A stretch of DNA of 64,000 bases from Acidisoma cellulosilyticum (GCF_020621385.1 NZ_JAESVA010000001.1:124001-188000), one strand, 5' to 3'; shown: positions 1 through 11,151, counted from the first letter of the stretch. Notes: generated by a model not told the origin, from the letters alone. Numbers and translations are program-made.

Positions 1-48
1 CTGCTCGCCAATACGGTGATCGAAAGCTATCGGGTCGAGGTTGTCTGA
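1..48 (+). CDS. purS: PurS, C-terminal fragment (left edge of window)
   Basis: Only the last 15 codons and a TGA stop are present. The visible tail, [12 protein letters not shown], resembles the usual C-terminus of PurS, the small subunit of the three-part FGAM synthase (PurS, PurQ, PurL). The identification rests mainly on context: it ends one base before purQ, and purL follows, which is the standard order in alphaproteobacteria and Gram-positives with a short PurL. The 5' part lies outside the window. Confidence 0.75.
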   Translation: MLANTVIESYRVEVV

Positions 49-49
49 G

Positions 50-751
50 ATGAGTTTGCGGGCTGGCATCGTTCTCTTTCCAGGCACCAATCGCGAACGC
101 GACATGGCGATCGCGCTGGCGAAAGTTTCTGGCGGGCGGGAGCCCGTCATGATCTGGCATAAGGAGACCAGCCTCCCGCCGCTCGATCTCATCGTGCTGC
201 CGGGCGGTTTCAGCCACGGCGATTATCTGCGCTGCGGCGCCATGGCCGCACAGTCGCCCGTGATGCGGGCCGTGCGCGATTTCGCGGAAGCCGGCGGCCA
301 TGTGCTGGGCGTCTGCAATGGTTTTCAGATCCTGACCGAAGCCGGCATGCTGCCGGGCGCGCTGCTGCGGAATGCCGGCCTGCGTTTCCTCGGCCAGGAC
401 CATTCCATGCGCGTCGAGCAAACCGACAGCATCTACACAAGCGGCTATGCGCAGGGGCAGATCATCCGCGTCGTCCTCGCCCATGGCGACGGCAACTACT
501 TCGCCGATACGGCGACGCTCGACCGGCTTGAGGGCGAAGGCCAGGTTGCCTTCCGCTATGCCAGCCCGTCTGGCGAGGTCTCGGACGCCACCAACCCGAA
601 CGGCAGCCAGCGCGGTATCGCCGGCATCATCTCGGCCAATCGCCGTGTCCTGGGGCTGATGCCCCATCCCGAAGACTATGTTGATCCGCTGATGGGCGGA
701 GAGGATGGCCTGCCGATGTTCGCAGGAATTGTGCAGGGGCTCGCAGCATGA
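50..751 (+). CDS. purQ: Phosphoribosylformylglycinamidine synthase, glutaminase subunit PurQ
   Basis: Class I glutamine amidotransferase that supplies ammonia to PurL for FGAM formation in purine synthesis. The 233-residue protein begins [14 protein letters not shown], the usual PurQ start. The nucleophile is Cys89 in GVCNGFQ, and the His/Glu pair is in MPHPEDY (about His206 and Glu208). I chose the ATG at 50 over an in-frame TTG at 41, because the TTG would overlap purS and add four non-conserved residues. It overlaps purL by four bases (ATGA), indicating translational coupling. Confidence 0.96.
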   Translation: MSLRAGIVLFPGTNRERDMAIALAKVSGGREPVMIWHKETSLPPLDLIVLPGGFSHGDYLRCGAMAAQSPVMRAVRDFAEAGGHVLGVCNGFQILTEAGMLPGALLRNAGLRFLGQDHSMRVEQTDSIYTSGYAQGQIIRVVLAHGDGNYFADTATLDRLEGEGQVAFRYASPSGEVSDATNPNGSQRGIAGIISANRRVLGLMPHPEDYVDPLMGGEDGLPMFAGIVQGLAA

Positions 752-2937
752 GCGCTCGTCCCGTCAGCGAGAAACTCGCCCGCGAATTCGGCCTCAATGC
801 CGAGGAATGGGGCCGCGTCCAGACCATCATGGGCCGTATGCCGAGCTTCACGGAGCTTGGCATCTTCAGCGTCATGTGGTCGGAGCACTGCTCCTACAAA
901 TCCTCGCGGATTTGGTTGAAGGAACTTCCCACGAAAGCGGAATGGGTCGTGCATGGGCCCGGCGAGAATGCCGGCGTGGTCGATATCGGCGACGGTCTGA
1001 CCGCCATCTTCAAGATGGAAAGCCATAACCACCCGAGCTTCATCGAACCCTATCAGGGTGCGGCGACCGGTGTCGGCGGCATCCTGCGCGACGTCTTCAC
1101 CATGGGCGCCCGCCCCATCGCCAATCTGAATGCGCTGCGCTTCGGCCGCCCTGAGAATCCGCGCACCAAGCGCGTGGTCGACGGCGTCGTGCGCGGCATC
1201 GGCGGTTACGGGAATTGCGTCGGCGTGCCGACGGTCGGCGGCGAGGTCAATTTCCACGCGGCTTATGACGGCAATCCGCTGGTCAATGCCATGACGGTCG
1301 GCATCGCGCCGAAGGATAGAATATTCCTTTCGGCCGCGGCCGGTATCGGCAACCAGGTCGTCTATGTCGGCTCCAAAACGGGCCGCGACGGCATCCATGG
1401 CGCCACCATGGCCTCGGCCGAATTCGACGCGAATTCCGAAGAGAAGCGCCCGACCGTGCAGGTCGGCGATCCCTTCACTGAAAAGCTGCTCATCGAAGCC
1501 TGCCTGGAACTGATGGGCACCGACGCCATCGTCGCCATTCAGGACATGGGCGCGGCTGGTCTCACCTCCTCCTCCGTCGAAATGGCGGGCAAGGGCGGCG
1601 TCGGCATTCAGCTGGACCTCGACAGCGTGCCCCAGCGCGAAACCGGCATGTCGGCCTATGAGATGATGCTCTCGGAAAGCCAGGAGCGCATGCTGATCGT
1701 GCTGCGTCCGGGTGCCGAGGAGATCGCCCGCGCCATCTTCGAGAAATGGGACCTGGATTTCGCGGTCATCGGCCATATCACGGATACCGGCCGCATCGTC
1801 GTCCGCCACAAGGGCGTGACGGAGGCCGATATTCCGCTGGGTCCGCTGGCAGACGAAGCGCCGCTCTATCGCCGCCCGATCCAATGGCCGGTGCCGCTGC
1901 CCGTGCTGGATAATGCGACCATCACCTGCACTATGCCGACCGATCAGGCGCTGCTGCAGCTGGTCGCCAGCCCCGATCTCTGCTCCCGCGCCTGGATCGC
2001 CAGCCAATATGATCCGGCGGTCGGCGGCCAGACGGTGAAGAAGCCGGGCCAGGCGGATGCCGCGATCGTCAAGATCGAGGGGTCCAACCGTGCGCTCGCC
2101 ATCACGACCGACTGCACGCCGCGCTACTGCCAGGCCGACCCGAAGATGGGCGGCATGCAGGCGGTGGCCGAGGCCTGGCGCAATATCACCGCGACCGGTG
2201 CCCGCCCACTGGCCATTACCGACAACATGAATTTCGGCAATCCCGAAAAGCCTGAGATCATGGGCCAGTTTGCGGCCGCGATTCAGGGCATGGCGGAAGC
2301 CTGCATCGCGCTCGACTTCCCGGTCGTCTCGGGCAATGTCAGCCTTTATAATGAGACCGAGGGTAAGGGCATCCTGCCGACCCCCGCGATCGGCGGCCTC
2401 GGCGTCATCGAAGACGCGCATGTCGCGCGCGGCATCGCCATCGAACCCCATCAGGATCTCGTTCTGATCGGCGAGACGGCGGGTTGGCTCGGCCAGTCGC
2501 TGTTCCTGCGCGAAATCATGGGCCGAGAGGAAGGCGCGCCGCCGCCGGTCAATCTGGTGGCCGAACGCCGTAACGGTGATTTCGTCCGTCACCAGATCGC
2601 CAAGGGCTGCGTCCATGCCTGCCACGACGTCTCTGACGGCGGCCTGCTGGTGGCCTTGGCCGAGATGGCGCTGGCCGGCAATTGCGGCCTCGCGCTGGAT
2701 GAGCTGAATACGGCCCACGCGACCCATGCCTTCTTGTTCGGTGAAGACCAGAGCCGCTATGTGATCGCAGCCAAGGACGCCAGCGGATTGCTGGAAGAAG
2801 CGCGCACTGCCGGGATTCCCGCCTGCCTGCTCGGCCGCACCGGCGGGAATGAATTGACATTCCCGGGGGGATCGTCGGTATCCTTGGCCGATCTGAAGGA
2901 GGCGCATGAGCGCTTCTTCAAGACTTGGATGAGCTGA
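748..2937 (+). CDS. purL: Phosphoribosylformylglycinamidine synthase subunit PurL (short form)
   Basis: ATP-dependent synthetase subunit that converts FGAR to FGAM with ammonia from PurQ. At 729 residues it is the short PurL that needs separate PurS and PurQ, unlike the roughly 1300-residue fused enzyme of gammaproteobacteria. Recognisable blocks are [13 protein letters not shown] near residue 45, [20 protein letters not shown] near residue 90, and two AIRS-type repeats. The ATG lies inside the purQ stop (ATGA). A BolA-family gene follows after 37 bp, in the conserved pur-bolA-grx order. Confidence 0.97.
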   Translation: MSARPVSEKLAREFGLNAEEWGRVQTIMGRMPSFTELGIFSVMWSEHCSYKSSRIWLKELPTKAEWVVHGPGENAGVVDIGDGLTAIFKMESHNHPSFIEPYQGAATGVGGILRDVFTMGARPIANLNALRFGRPENPRTKRVVDGVVRGIGGYGNCVGVPTVGGEVNFHAAYDGNPLVNAMTVGIAPKDRIFLSAAAGIGNQVVYVGSKTGRDGIHGATMASAEFDANSEEKRPTVQVGDPFTEKLLIEACLELMGTDAIVAIQDMGAAGLTSSSVEMAGKGGVGIQLDLDSVPQRETGMSAYEMMLSESQERMLIVLRPGAEEIARAIFEKWDLDFAVIGHITDTGRIVVRHKGVTEADIPLGPLADEAPLYRRPIQWPVPLPVLDNATITCTMPTDQALLQLVASPDLCSRAWIASQYDPAVGGQTVKKPGQADAAIVKIEGSNRALAITTDCTPRYCQADPKMGGMQAVAEAWRNITATGARPLAITDNMNFGNPEKPEIMGQFAAAIQGMAEACIALDFPVVSGNVSLYNETEGKGILPTPAIGGLGVIEDAHVARGIAIEPHQDLVLIGETAGWLGQSLFLREIMGREEGAPPPVNLVAERRNGDFVRHQIAKGCVHACHDVSDGGLLVALAEMALAGNCGLALDELNTAHATHAFLFGEDQSRYVIAAKDASGLLEEARTAGIPACLLGRTGGNELTFPGGSSVSLADLKEAHERFFKTWMS

Positions 2938-2974
2938 CGGCAGGTAGCCCTGCCGTCGCCTAAGGAGAAACGGC

Positions 2975-3208
2975 ATGGCCATGACCGCCAATGCGATCGA
3001 GAACCTGATCCGCGCCGCCATTCCTGATGCGCGGGTGACGGTCGAAGATTTGGCCGGTGACGGAGACCACTATGCTGCTACAGTGGTGAGTGAGCAGTTT
3101 CGTGGCATCACGCGCCTGAAACAGCATCAGATGATCTATGCGGCTCTGCAGGGACGAATGGGCGGTGAGCTTCACGCCCTCGCTTTGCAGACATCAGCGC
3201 CCGAATAA
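2975..3208 (+). CDS. BolA family protein (partner of monothiol glutaredoxin)
   Basis: A 77-residue BolA/IbaG-type protein. The conserved core VEDLAGDGDHYAATVVS is followed by RLKQHQMIYAAL, whose histidine is the expected Fe-S ligand in BolA-glutaredoxin heterodimers. A strong AAGGAG sits 8 bases before the ATG. The gene lies 10 bp upstream of the CGFS glutaredoxin, so the two are probably co-expressed as an iron-sulfur trafficking or iron-sensing pair. The short length and lack of cysteine fit the BolA2/IbaG branch better than BolA1. Confidence 0.9.
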   Translation: MAMTANAIENLIRAAIPDARVTVEDLAGDGDHYAATVVSEQFRGITRLKQHQMIYAALQGRMGGELHALALQTSAPE

Positions 3209-3218
3209 GGAGCCATCC

Positions 3219-3560
3219 ATGTCTCAAGTCGCCGTGGCAGACCGTATCGCCAAGGAAATCACCGAAAACCCGGTGATGCTTTATATGAAGGGGACAGCGA
3301 TGTTCCCCCAATGCGGTTTCTCCGCCCGCGTGGTGCAGATCCTCAGCCACATGAACGTGCCTTTCGCGACCGCGAATGTGCTGGAAGATCCCGAGCTGCG
3401 CGACGGTATCAAGCAGTTCTCTCAGTGGCCGACCATTCCCCAGCTTTATGTGAAGGGTGAATTCGTCGGCGGCTGCGACATCATCACCGAGATGTATCAG
3501 ACCGGCGAACTCTCCAGCCTGATGGCCGAGAACGGCATCGCCCATTCCGTCGCCGCTTAA
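3219..3560 (+). CDS. grxD: Monothiol glutaredoxin, Grx4 type
   Basis: A 113-residue CGFS-type glutaredoxin that carries and delivers [2Fe-2S] clusters with a BolA partner. The active-site Cys32 is in FPQCGFS, and the glutathione-binding WPTIPQLY and GGCDI segments are present. The frame is open further upstream, into bolA, but the ATG at 3219 has an AAGGAG 7 bases before it and gives the canonical N-terminus. The gene is at the end of the pur-bolA-grx run. Confidence 0.96.
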   Translation: MSQVAVADRIAKEITENPVMLYMKGTAMFPQCGFSARVVQILSHMNVPFATANVLEDPELRDGIKQFSQWPTIPQLYVKGEFVGGCDIITEMYQTGELSSLMAENGIAHSVAA

Positions 3561-3575
3561 GTCTGGCTGAGGATT

Positions 3576-4502
3576 ATGCGGGTCGCGGTTATCATCGCGG
3601 CCCGCGACATCGCCCGTTTTCTGGGCGACGCGATTGGCTCGGCGCTGTCACAAAGCGCTGGCGATTTGTCTGTGATCGTCGTTGATGACGGTTCGACCGA
3701 TCAGACGCAGTCCGTCATCGCAGGCCAATCCTCCCCTCGGCTGCATAGCCTCCACACCAGCGGTCTTGGCGTCGGCGCCGCACGCAATCTGGGTGCGCGT
3801 CATCCCGCTGCGATGGTTGCCGATGCGCTGCTGTTCCTGGACGGTGACGACTGGCTGAGCACGGATGCCCTGTCCCGGCTCACCAAGACCCTCACAGCCA
3901 GCCCGGATGCCGCCGCCGCCTATGGCAGCTTCGCTTTCATGCCGGAAAATGCCAGCCCCGGTGGCCGCCCGTCGCACGATATCCGTCAACCTGCGCCCAG
4001 CCTGTCGCTGGACCGCCTGATCCTGGGCAATCGCTTTGCCAATGGCGGCCATGTCCTCATTCGGCAGACCGCCTGGCAGGCCACCGGCGGCTTTCGGGAA
4101 GACTTGCGCTTCGCCGAGGACTGGGAATTCTGGCCGCGCCTGCGGCTGGAAGGGCCATTTGCCGCCCTTCCCGGCCCGCCCGTGCTGATGGTGCGCCGGC
4201 GTATCGGCAGCATGATGCATGGCGCCGCAACCGACCCCGCCGCCTATGCCGCAGCGCTCTCCGCCATGGCCGATAATCCGCGCCTTGCGCGGGCGCTCGG
4301 GGTAAGACGCCTGCCAAGGCTCATCCGACAAGCCAGGCGCGAACTCTGCTGGACCATCGGGCGGGAGAGGCTGCGCCGGGGCCTGGCCCGGTCCGCTCTG
4401 CCCCTGCTGCTGCGCGGATTTTTTGGCCAATTCCGCCCGCAGCGCGGAATTATTTTATTCCACGCCGCCTGGGTCGCCGGAAGCGATAAAAGCGGCAGAT
4501 GA
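3576..4502 (+). CDS. Family 2 glycosyltransferase
   Basis: A 308-residue GT-A fold enzyme. It shows the nucleotide-binding VIVVDDGSTDQT near residue 35, the metal-binding LFLDGDDW near residue 88, and a late FAEDWEFW segment with the probable catalytic acid. The basic C-terminal third (RRLPRLIRQARR and following) may be membrane-associated, but no clear transmembrane helix is seen. The donor and acceptor cannot be told from sequence. It starts 15 bp after grxD with GAGG before the ATG, so it may be co-transcribed with grxD. Confidence 0.85.
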   Translation: MRVAVIIAARDIARFLGDAIGSALSQSAGDLSVIVVDDGSTDQTQSVIAGQSSPRLHSLHTSGLGVGAARNLGARHPAAMVADALLFLDGDDWLSTDALSRLTKTLTASPDAAAAYGSFAFMPENASPGGRPSHDIRQPAPSLSLDRLILGNRFANGGHVLIRQTAWQATGGFREDLRFAEDWEFWPRLRLEGPFAALPGPPVLMVRRRIGSMMHGAATDPAAYAAALSAMADNPRLARALGVRRLPRLIRQARRELCWTIGRERLRRGLARSALPLLLRGFFGQFRPQRGIILFHAAWVAGSDKSGR

Positions 4503-4556
4503 CTTCCTCCGCCAATTGGACAATAAGCCGCCAAACGACAGGGAACGGGGCAGGAA

Positions 4557-5510
4557 ATGGGTTTCGAGGTTGCGGCTCTCGGCGAGCTACTGATCGACAT
4601 GGTGCCGCTGCCTGCGGCCAGCGGCACGCTCAATTTCGCGGCCAAGCCGGGCGGTGCGCCGGGCAATGCGGCGGTCGGACTCGGTAAACTCGGCCGCTCG
4701 GTCTGCATGCTGAGCAAGGTCGGTGACGACGCCTTCGGCCGGCTGCTGACCAGGACGATCGCGGCCTCCGGCGCCTCCATCGACCATATCATCGTCACCA
4801 AGCAGCACCGCACCGGCGTCGCCGTGGTCACGCTGGATGAGCAGGGCGATCGCGATTTCCTGTTCTATCGGCAGGATTGCGCCGACGCGAATTACACGCC
4901 CGCGGAAGTGGCGGATGACGTGATTACCCAGGCCCGCATGCTGCATGTGAACAGCCTCGTGCTCTCCGCGCCCGCCTCGGCCAGCGCCGAACGCCATGCG
5001 ATCGCCGTCGCGCAGGCGGCCGGGATCCTGATCTCGGTCGATCCCAACCTGCGTCCGCTGCTGTGGGACAGCACCGAAGCCATGGTCGCCGCCGCACGGG
5101 AGGTGATTGCCGTCGCCAATGTCCTGAAAGTGGGCGCGGACGAGCTGGCGATCATCACCGGCATCGCGGACCCCATAGAAGCCCTCGAGTCGCTCTGGCA
5201 TGACGGGCTGCGGGTCGCGGCCATCACTTGCGCCGCCAAGGGTGCCATCATCGTCACGCCCGCCGATCGGGTGACGATCCCCGGTGTGCCCGTGAAGGTC
5301 GTCGATACCACCGGATGTGGCGACAGCTTCATGGCCGCCTTTCTGGCCGGGCTGCTGGAGTCGGCATTTGACCTTTCGGCGGAAAACCTGGCGCGGATCG
5401 GGGGTTTTGCCTGTGCCGCCGGCGCCATGGTGGCGACCGTCCCAGGCGGAATGGACGCCATGCCGACCCGTGCGGAGGTTGAAACCTTCATGGCGGAACG
5501 CGGTCTTTAG
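4557..5510 (+). CDS. PfkB family carbohydrate kinase, fructokinase-like
   Basis: A 317-residue ribokinase-fold sugar kinase. The N-terminal substrate lid GELLIDM plus KPGGAPGNAAVGLGKLG is PfkB signature 1. Signature 2 is DTTGCGDSFMAAF, with the catalytic Asp near residue 256. Similarity of the N-terminal half to fructokinases makes fructose the first guess, but 2-keto-3-deoxygluconate or another sugar cannot be excluded. The ATG at 4557 has AGGA too close to be a good ribosome site, so the exact start is a little uncertain. Confidence 0.85.
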   Translation: MGFEVAALGELLIDMVPLPAASGTLNFAAKPGGAPGNAAVGLGKLGRSVCMLSKVGDDAFGRLLTRTIAASGASIDHIIVTKQHRTGVAVVTLDEQGDRDFLFYRQDCADANYTPAEVADDVITQARMLHVNSLVLSAPASASAERHAIAVAQAAGILISVDPNLRPLLWDSTEAMVAAAREVIAVANVLKVGADELAIITGIADPIEALESLWHDGLRVAAITCAAKGAIIVTPADRVTIPGVPVKVVDTTGCGDSFMAAFLAGLLESAFDLSAENLARIGGFACAAGAMVATVPGGMDAMPTRAEVETFMAERGL

Positions 5511-5537
5511 GCCGATCCGGCCAAAGTCAATCGGCCT
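5509..5537 (+). terminator. Possible hairpin terminator after the sugar kinase
   Basis: An 8-bp perfect inverted repeat, AGGCCGAT (5509-5516) and ATCGGCCT (5530-5537), with a 13-base loop, overlaps the kinase stop codon. No run of T follows, so termination would have to be Rho-assisted, or the structure may serve only for RNA stability. Confidence 0.35.
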
Positions 5538-5572
5538 CCGCGTTGCAGAAGTTTGAACTTGTTGCAATCTGC

Positions 5573-5601
5573 TTGGCGCGGAGAGAGACCCCCGCTATAA
5601 G
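5573..5601 (+). promoter_or_regulatory. Probable sigma-70-type promoter of dksA
   Basis: TTGGCG at 5573-5578 and TATAAG at 5596-5601 are separated by exactly 17 bases. A start point near 5608 would give a leader of about 60 bases before dksA. It lies in the only gap between the sugar kinase and dksA. This is a match by eye to the consensus. Confidence 0.5.
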
Positions 5602-5666
5602 CCGGCCCAAACGGCCGAACGTGTTTCGGTGTCGTTCAGTTTAAGCGACAGCGGAGACTTTGCCGC

Positions 5667-6083
5667 ATGATGATTACGCTACCCGAAGACTATCGTCCGC
5701 GTGAGGACGAAGAGTTCATGAATCCGATGCAAGTCGAGTATTTCCGAAGGAAATTATTCCGCTGGCAGGAGGATCTCCTTAAAGAGGCCAATGGCACGCT
5801 TGCGAGCCTCTCTGAAGGTGGAATCGTCGAAGCCGATATCACCGACCGCGCAAGCGTCGAGACTGATCGCGCCTTGGAATTGCGCACCCGGGATCGGGCT
5901 CGCAAACTGATTTCCAAGATCGAGCAAGCGCTGCAGCGAATCGAAAACGGGGCCTACGGCTATTGCGAGGATACCGGTGAGCCGATCGGCCTGAAGCGTC
6001 TGGAAGCCCGACCGATCGCGACCCTGTCGATCGAGGCGCAGGAGCGTCACGAGCGTATGGAACGCGTTCACCGGGACGATTGA
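5667..6083 (+). CDS. dksA: RNA polymerase-binding transcription factor DksA
   Basis: A 138-residue DksA/TraR-family protein that enters the RNA polymerase secondary channel and acts with ppGpp on stable-RNA and amino-acid promoters. It has the coiled coil (about residues 30-105) with ADITDRAS at the tip (Asp-x-x-Asp-x-Ala-Ser) and the globular end NGAYGYCEDTGEPIGLKR. Of the four zinc-finger cysteines of E. coli DksA only the first remains. The others are replaced by Thr, Ser and Ala, a form common in alphaproteobacteria. Two adjacent ATGs (5667, 5670) are possible starts. A GGAG lies 10-13 bases upstream. Confidence 0.95.
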   Translation: MMITLPEDYRPREDEEFMNPMQVEYFRRKLFRWQEDLLKEANGTLASLSEGGIVEADITDRASVETDRALELRTRDRARKLISKIEQALQRIENGAYGYCEDTGEPIGLKRLEARPIATLSIEAQERHERMERVHRDD

Positions 6084-6092
6084 TCCTGCCTC

Positions 6093-6137
6093 ATCTGCGG
6101 CGACAGGGCTCGGACTCGACACCTTGCCGCCGCAGAT
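6093..6137 (+). terminator. Hairpin downstream of dksA
   Basis: ATCTGCGGCG (6093-6102) and CGCCGCAGAT (6128-6137) form a perfect 10-bp stem around a 25-base loop, starting 9 bases after the dksA stop. CGTCTTC follows rather than a T run. It may be a terminator or an mRNA-stabilising structure between dksA and secG. Confidence 0.4.
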
Positions 6138-6285
6138 CGTCTTCAAAGGGTGATCATCCACCTCCGTCCCGCACAGGGTCAGGGGTGGAAATCCTTCCGT
6201 CGTTTCAAACGCAAGGCAGCCGCGCTTTGCATCCCGGCGAAGCTTCGCTAGAAGGCGCGCGGGTGATCCCCCCGAAAGGCTTCGC

Positions 6286-6636
6286 ATGTTTACCGTCCTG
6301 CTTGTCATCCATGTCTTCGTGACTCTGGCCTTGATCGCCGTCGTGCTGGTTCAGCGCAGCGAGGGGGGCGGCCTTGGCATCGGCGGTGGACAAGGCATGG
6401 GCAATTTCATGACCGGCCGCGGCACGGCGAACCTGCTCACCCGTTCGACGGCCATTCTGGCCACGATTTTCCTGGCCCTGTCGCTGGTACTGGCGCTCAT
6501 GACCCGCAGCAGCACGAATGGGGTCAGCTCCATCTTCAACGGGCCGAAGGCGCCCGTCTCGACCATGGCGCCGATGACGCCCGCGCCCACCACGCCTGCC
6601 AAGCCCGCTCAGCCTTCCGCTCCCGCGACGCCTTGA
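6286..6636 (+). CDS. secG: Preprotein translocase subunit SecG
   Basis: A 116-residue inner-membrane protein of the SecYEG channel. Helix 1 is roughly residues 3-21. It is followed by the hallmark cytoplasmic loop QRSEGGGLGIGGGQGMGNFM, then TARSTAILATIF-like helix 2 (here LLTRSTAILATIFLALSLV). The C-terminal 30 residues are a Pro/Ala/Thr-rich tail, common in alphaproteobacterial SecG. pyrG follows 73 bp later, the usual secG-pyrG-kdsA order. Confidence 0.95.
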   Translation: MFTVLLVIHVFVTLALIAVVLVQRSEGGGLGIGGGQGMGNFMTGRGTANLLTRSTAILATIFLALSLVLALMTRSSTNGVSSIFNGPKAPVSTMAPMTPAPTTPAKPAQPSAPATP

Positions 6637-6700
6637 GCTTTTCGCATCTGTGCCTAACCACTCGGCTGGGGTTTCCCTGGCCGGGTCTGAACCTGTATGA

Positions 6701-8340
<1,640 letters not shown>

Positions 8341-8341
<1 letters not shown>

Positions 8342-9168
8342 TGGCGCATGTCGCCGTCGGCTCCGTGACTTTCGGGAACGACCTGCCTTTCGTCCTGATC
8401 GGCGGACCCTGCCAGATTGAAAGCCGCAACCATGCGCTGGAGGTGGCCGAGGAATTGGTCGGCATCTGCCGGGCGCTCGACATTCCGCTGATCTATAAAA
8501 GCAGCTTCGACAAGGCGAACCGTACGTCCGGCGGTGCCGCGCGCGGTATCGGCCTGGCCGGCGGCCTCGCCATCCTCGCCGAAGTCCGGGAAAAATTCGG
8601 CGTGCCGGTGCTGACGGATGTGCATGACGCCAGCCAATGCGCGCCCGCGGCCGAGGCCGTGGACGTGCTGCAGATCCCGGCCTTCCTCTGCCGCCAGACC
8701 GATCTTCTGCTCGCGGCCGGTGAGACGGGTGCTGCGATCAACGTCAAAAAAGGGCAGTTCCTGGCCCCTTGGGACATGAAGAACGTCGCCGCCAAGATCG
8801 CCAGCACGGGGAATGAGCGCATCCTGCTCACCGAACGCGGTGCGAGCTTCGGCTATAACACGCTGGTGACGGATTTCCGCGCTTTGCCGGAAATGGCGCT
8901 GACCGGCTATCCGGTCGTCTTCGACGCCACCCATTCCGTCCAGCAGCCCGGCGGCCAGGGCACCTCCTCGGGCGGACAGCGCCAATATGCGCCGATCCTG
9001 GCGCGTGCCGCGCTCGCGGTCGGCTGTAGCGCGATCTTCATGGAAACGCATCCCGATCCGGATAACGCGCCGTCGGATGGCCCGAATATGATACCGCTCA
9101 GCCAGATGCCGGCCGTACTCGCCCGATTGAAGGCTTTCGACACCCTCGCCAAACAGGCCTCCGCCTAA
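8341..9168 (+). CDS. kdsA: 3-deoxy-8-phosphooctulonate (KDO-8-P) synthase
   Basis: A 275-residue aldolase-type enzyme that joins phosphoenolpyruvate and arabinose 5-phosphate, the first step of KDO supply for lipopolysaccharide. The motif [11 protein letters not shown] has Cys where E. coli KdsA has Asn. The His, Glu and Asp of the metal site are visible in [29 protein letters not shown]. This predicts the metal-dependent class. It overlaps pyrG by one base (TGATG), so translational coupling is likely. An in-frame upstream start inside pyrG is rejected because it lacks conserved sequence. Confidence 0.97.
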
Positions 9169-9202
9169 AAGGCCCGCCTCCAACTGCCAAGGAATGCCGC
9201 CG

Positions 9203-9616
9203 ATGTCGCTTATTCTCTACACGACCATCGGCGTAACGGACCTGGAGCGGAGTGCCCGCTTCTACGACGCGGTCTTCGCGACCCTCGGCTATCACCGCAG
9301 CCGGGAATCGGATGCCGATTTCGTCGCCTGGGGGCCGACCTACGAAGGCGGCGCGGGGTTCTGGATCTGCAAGCCGTTCGACGGCCAGCCCCCTTCAGTC
9401 GGCAATGGCACCATGGTCGCGCTGCGCGGGCGCAGCGAGGCGCAGGTTCAGGCCTTCTATAAGGCTGCCCTCCTTCACGGCGGCAAGGATGAAGGCGCCC
9501 CCGGCACCCGCGAAGCCTATGGGCCGAGCTTCTATGTCGGCTATGTGCGCGATCCGGACGGCAATAAGCTCGCCTGCGTCTTCCATAAGCACAAGCCGAA
9601 GGATGTCGCGTCTTGA
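9203..9616 (+). CDS. VOC (glyoxalase/bleomycin resistance) family protein
   Basis: A 137-residue single-domain vicinal-oxygen-chelate protein. It begins SLILYTTIGVTDLERSARFYDAVF, the usual beta-alpha opening of the family, and ends with YVRDPDGNKLACVFH, which carries the late metal-ligand strand. The substrate is unknown. AAGGA at 9189-9193 directly abuts an ATG at 9194 but is 9 bases from the ATG at 9203, so the second ATG is preferred. The stop overlaps the amidase TTG start (TTGA). Confidence 0.85.
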   Translation: MSLILYTTIGVTDLERSARFYDAVFATLGYHRSRESDADFVAWGPTYEGGAGFWICKPFDGQPPSVGNGTMVALRGRSEAQVQAFYKAALLHGGKDEGAPGTREAYGPSFYVGYVRDPDGNKLACVFHKHKPKDVAS

Positions 9617-11043
9617 CCGAGATCGATCCGACCTCCCTGTCCGCGACCGCGCTTGCGCGCGAGATCGCGACGGGCCAGCGCTCTGCCGTCTCCGTCATGA
9701 CGGCCTTCCTGGACCGGGTCGACGTCGTCAATCCGCGCGTGAACGCGATCGTCTCCCGTGTCGACCGGCCGACCTTGATGGCCGAAGCGCGCGAGCAGGA
9801 TGAGATTTTGCGGCAGCACGGGCCCATCGGGCCGCTGCATGGCTTGCCGATGGCGGTGAAGGATCTGGAGGATGTCGTCGGCCTGCCGACGACCCAGGGT
9901 TCCCCGTTGTTCCGCGACCATATCGCGACCTCCGATTCGCCCATGGTGGCGCGTCTGCGCCAGGCGGGCGCCATTTTCATCGGCAAGACCAATGTGCCGG
10001 AATTCGGCTTCGGCTCGCATACCTATAACCCGGTCTTCGGCACGACGCTGAACGCCTATGACCACAGCCGTTCGGCTGGCGGCAGCAGCGGCGGTGCGGC
10101 CGTGGCGCTGGCCACCCGGATGGTGCCGCTGGCCGATGGGTCAGACCATGCCGGGTCGCTCCGCAACCCGGCCGGCTTCAACAATATCTACGGTTTCCGC
10201 CCGAGCTTCGGCCGTATTCCGGATGACAATGCCGATCTGTTTGCCGCCAGCCTCGGCGTCACCGGCCCCATGGCCCGCAGCGTCGAGGACCTGGCGCTGC
10301 TCTTCTCCGTCCAGGCCGGACCCGATCCGCGCATGCCGCTGTCCATCCAGCAGACGGGTGCCAGCGTCAGCCAGCCGCTGGATCTCCCAGTCACGGGCCG
10401 CCGCATCGGCTGGCTCGGCGATCTGGACGGTTATCTGCCGATGGAACCCGGTATCCTGCCGCTCTGCGAGCAAGGTCTCGGCGTGTTGGAAGACCTCGGC
10501 TGCGTGGTCGAGCCGCTGTCGATCGGCTTCCCCATGGAAGAGCTGTGGGAGGCCTGGACGCTGCTGCGGTCCTGGAAGGTCGCGGCCAATCTGGGCGATA
10601 CCTATCAGGACCCGAAGCGCCGCGGCCTGCTGAAACCGGCTGCGCAATGGGAAGTCGCGAACGGATTGAACGTTTCCGGCACGGCTGTCAGCCGCGCGCT
10701 CGCCGTCCGTTCGCGCTGGTTCCTGCATATGCTGTCGCTGTTCGACAGCTACGATCATCTGGTTCTGCCGACCGCGCAGGTTTTCCCCTTCGCGGCCGAT
10801 CTCGACTGGCCGAAGGAAATCGCGGGCCGGGCGATGGACACCTACCACCGCTGGATGGAGGTGGTGATCCTGGCGACCAATGCGCAATTGCCCTCGCTCA
10901 GCGTGCCGGTCGGTTTCAACGAAGCTGGATTGCCGATGGGCATGCAGATCATCGGCCGCCATCAGGATGAACTCTCCTGTCTGCAGCTGGGTCATGCCTA
11001 TGACGTTGCAACGCATTGGCCCGCGCTACATCCGCCGGTCTGA
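9613..11043 (+). CDS. Amidase signature family hydrolase
   Basis: A 476-residue amidase. The Ser-cisSer-Lys triad is readable: Lys83 in MAVKDLEDVVG, Ser158/159 in GGSSGGAAVALA, and nucleophile Ser182 in GSDHAGSLRNPAG, where the family usually has GSDTGGS. The substrate cannot be told; the family includes carboxamide, N-carbamoyl and cyclic amide hydrolases. The TTG start at 9613 overlaps the VOC stop, which suggests coupled translation. It is not GatA, because there is no gatB or gatC nearby. Confidence 0.87.
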   Translation: MTEIDPTSLSATALAREIATGQRSAVSVMTAFLDRVDVVNPRVNAIVSRVDRPTLMAEAREQDEILRQHGPIGPLHGLPMAVKDLEDVVGLPTTQGSPLFRDHIATSDSPMVARLRQAGAIFIGKTNVPEFGFGSHTYNPVFGTTLNAYDHSRSAGGSSGGAAVALATRMVPLADGSDHAGSLRNPAGFNNIYGFRPSFGRIPDDNADLFAASLGVTGPMARSVEDLALLFSVQAGPDPRMPLSIQQTGASVSQPLDLPVTGRRIGWLGDLDGYLPMEPGILPLCEQGLGVLEDLGCVVEPLSIGFPMEELWEAWTLLRSWKVAANLGDTYQDPKRRGLLKPAAQWEVANGLNVSGTAVSRALAVRSRWFLHMLSLFDSYDHLVLPTAQVFPFAADLDWPKEIAGRAMDTYHRWMEVVILATNAQLPSLSVPVGFNEAGLPMGMQIIGRHQDELSCLQLGHAYDVATHWPALHPPV

Positions 11044-11151
11044 CGCAGAAAGGGCGAAAAAGTTCAAATCCGGCGGCGACAACCTTCTGTTGCCCCGGCC
11101 CCTGAGCTTTCTATCCTGTAGCCCTCATCACACTGAGCTATAGGTAGCCGT

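Noticed and set aside
676-3021. A 781-codon open frame on the minus strand opposite purL
   Set aside because: Its translation is Arg/Ala/Asp-rich with no domain, and it mirrors the third-position GC bias of purL. It is a shadow of a well-identified gene.
9613-11043. GatA subunit of the glutamyl-tRNA amidotransferase
   Set aside because: No gatB or gatC nearby, and the nucleophile motif GSDHAGSLRNPAG and the overlap with a VOC gene do not fit GatA.
11061-11074. AGTTCAAATCCGGC, 14 bases shared with 45430-45443, as a dispersed repeat or attachment site
   Set aside because: The match does not extend on either side and no symmetry or mobile gene is near 11061. A chance match in GC-rich DNA is more likely.
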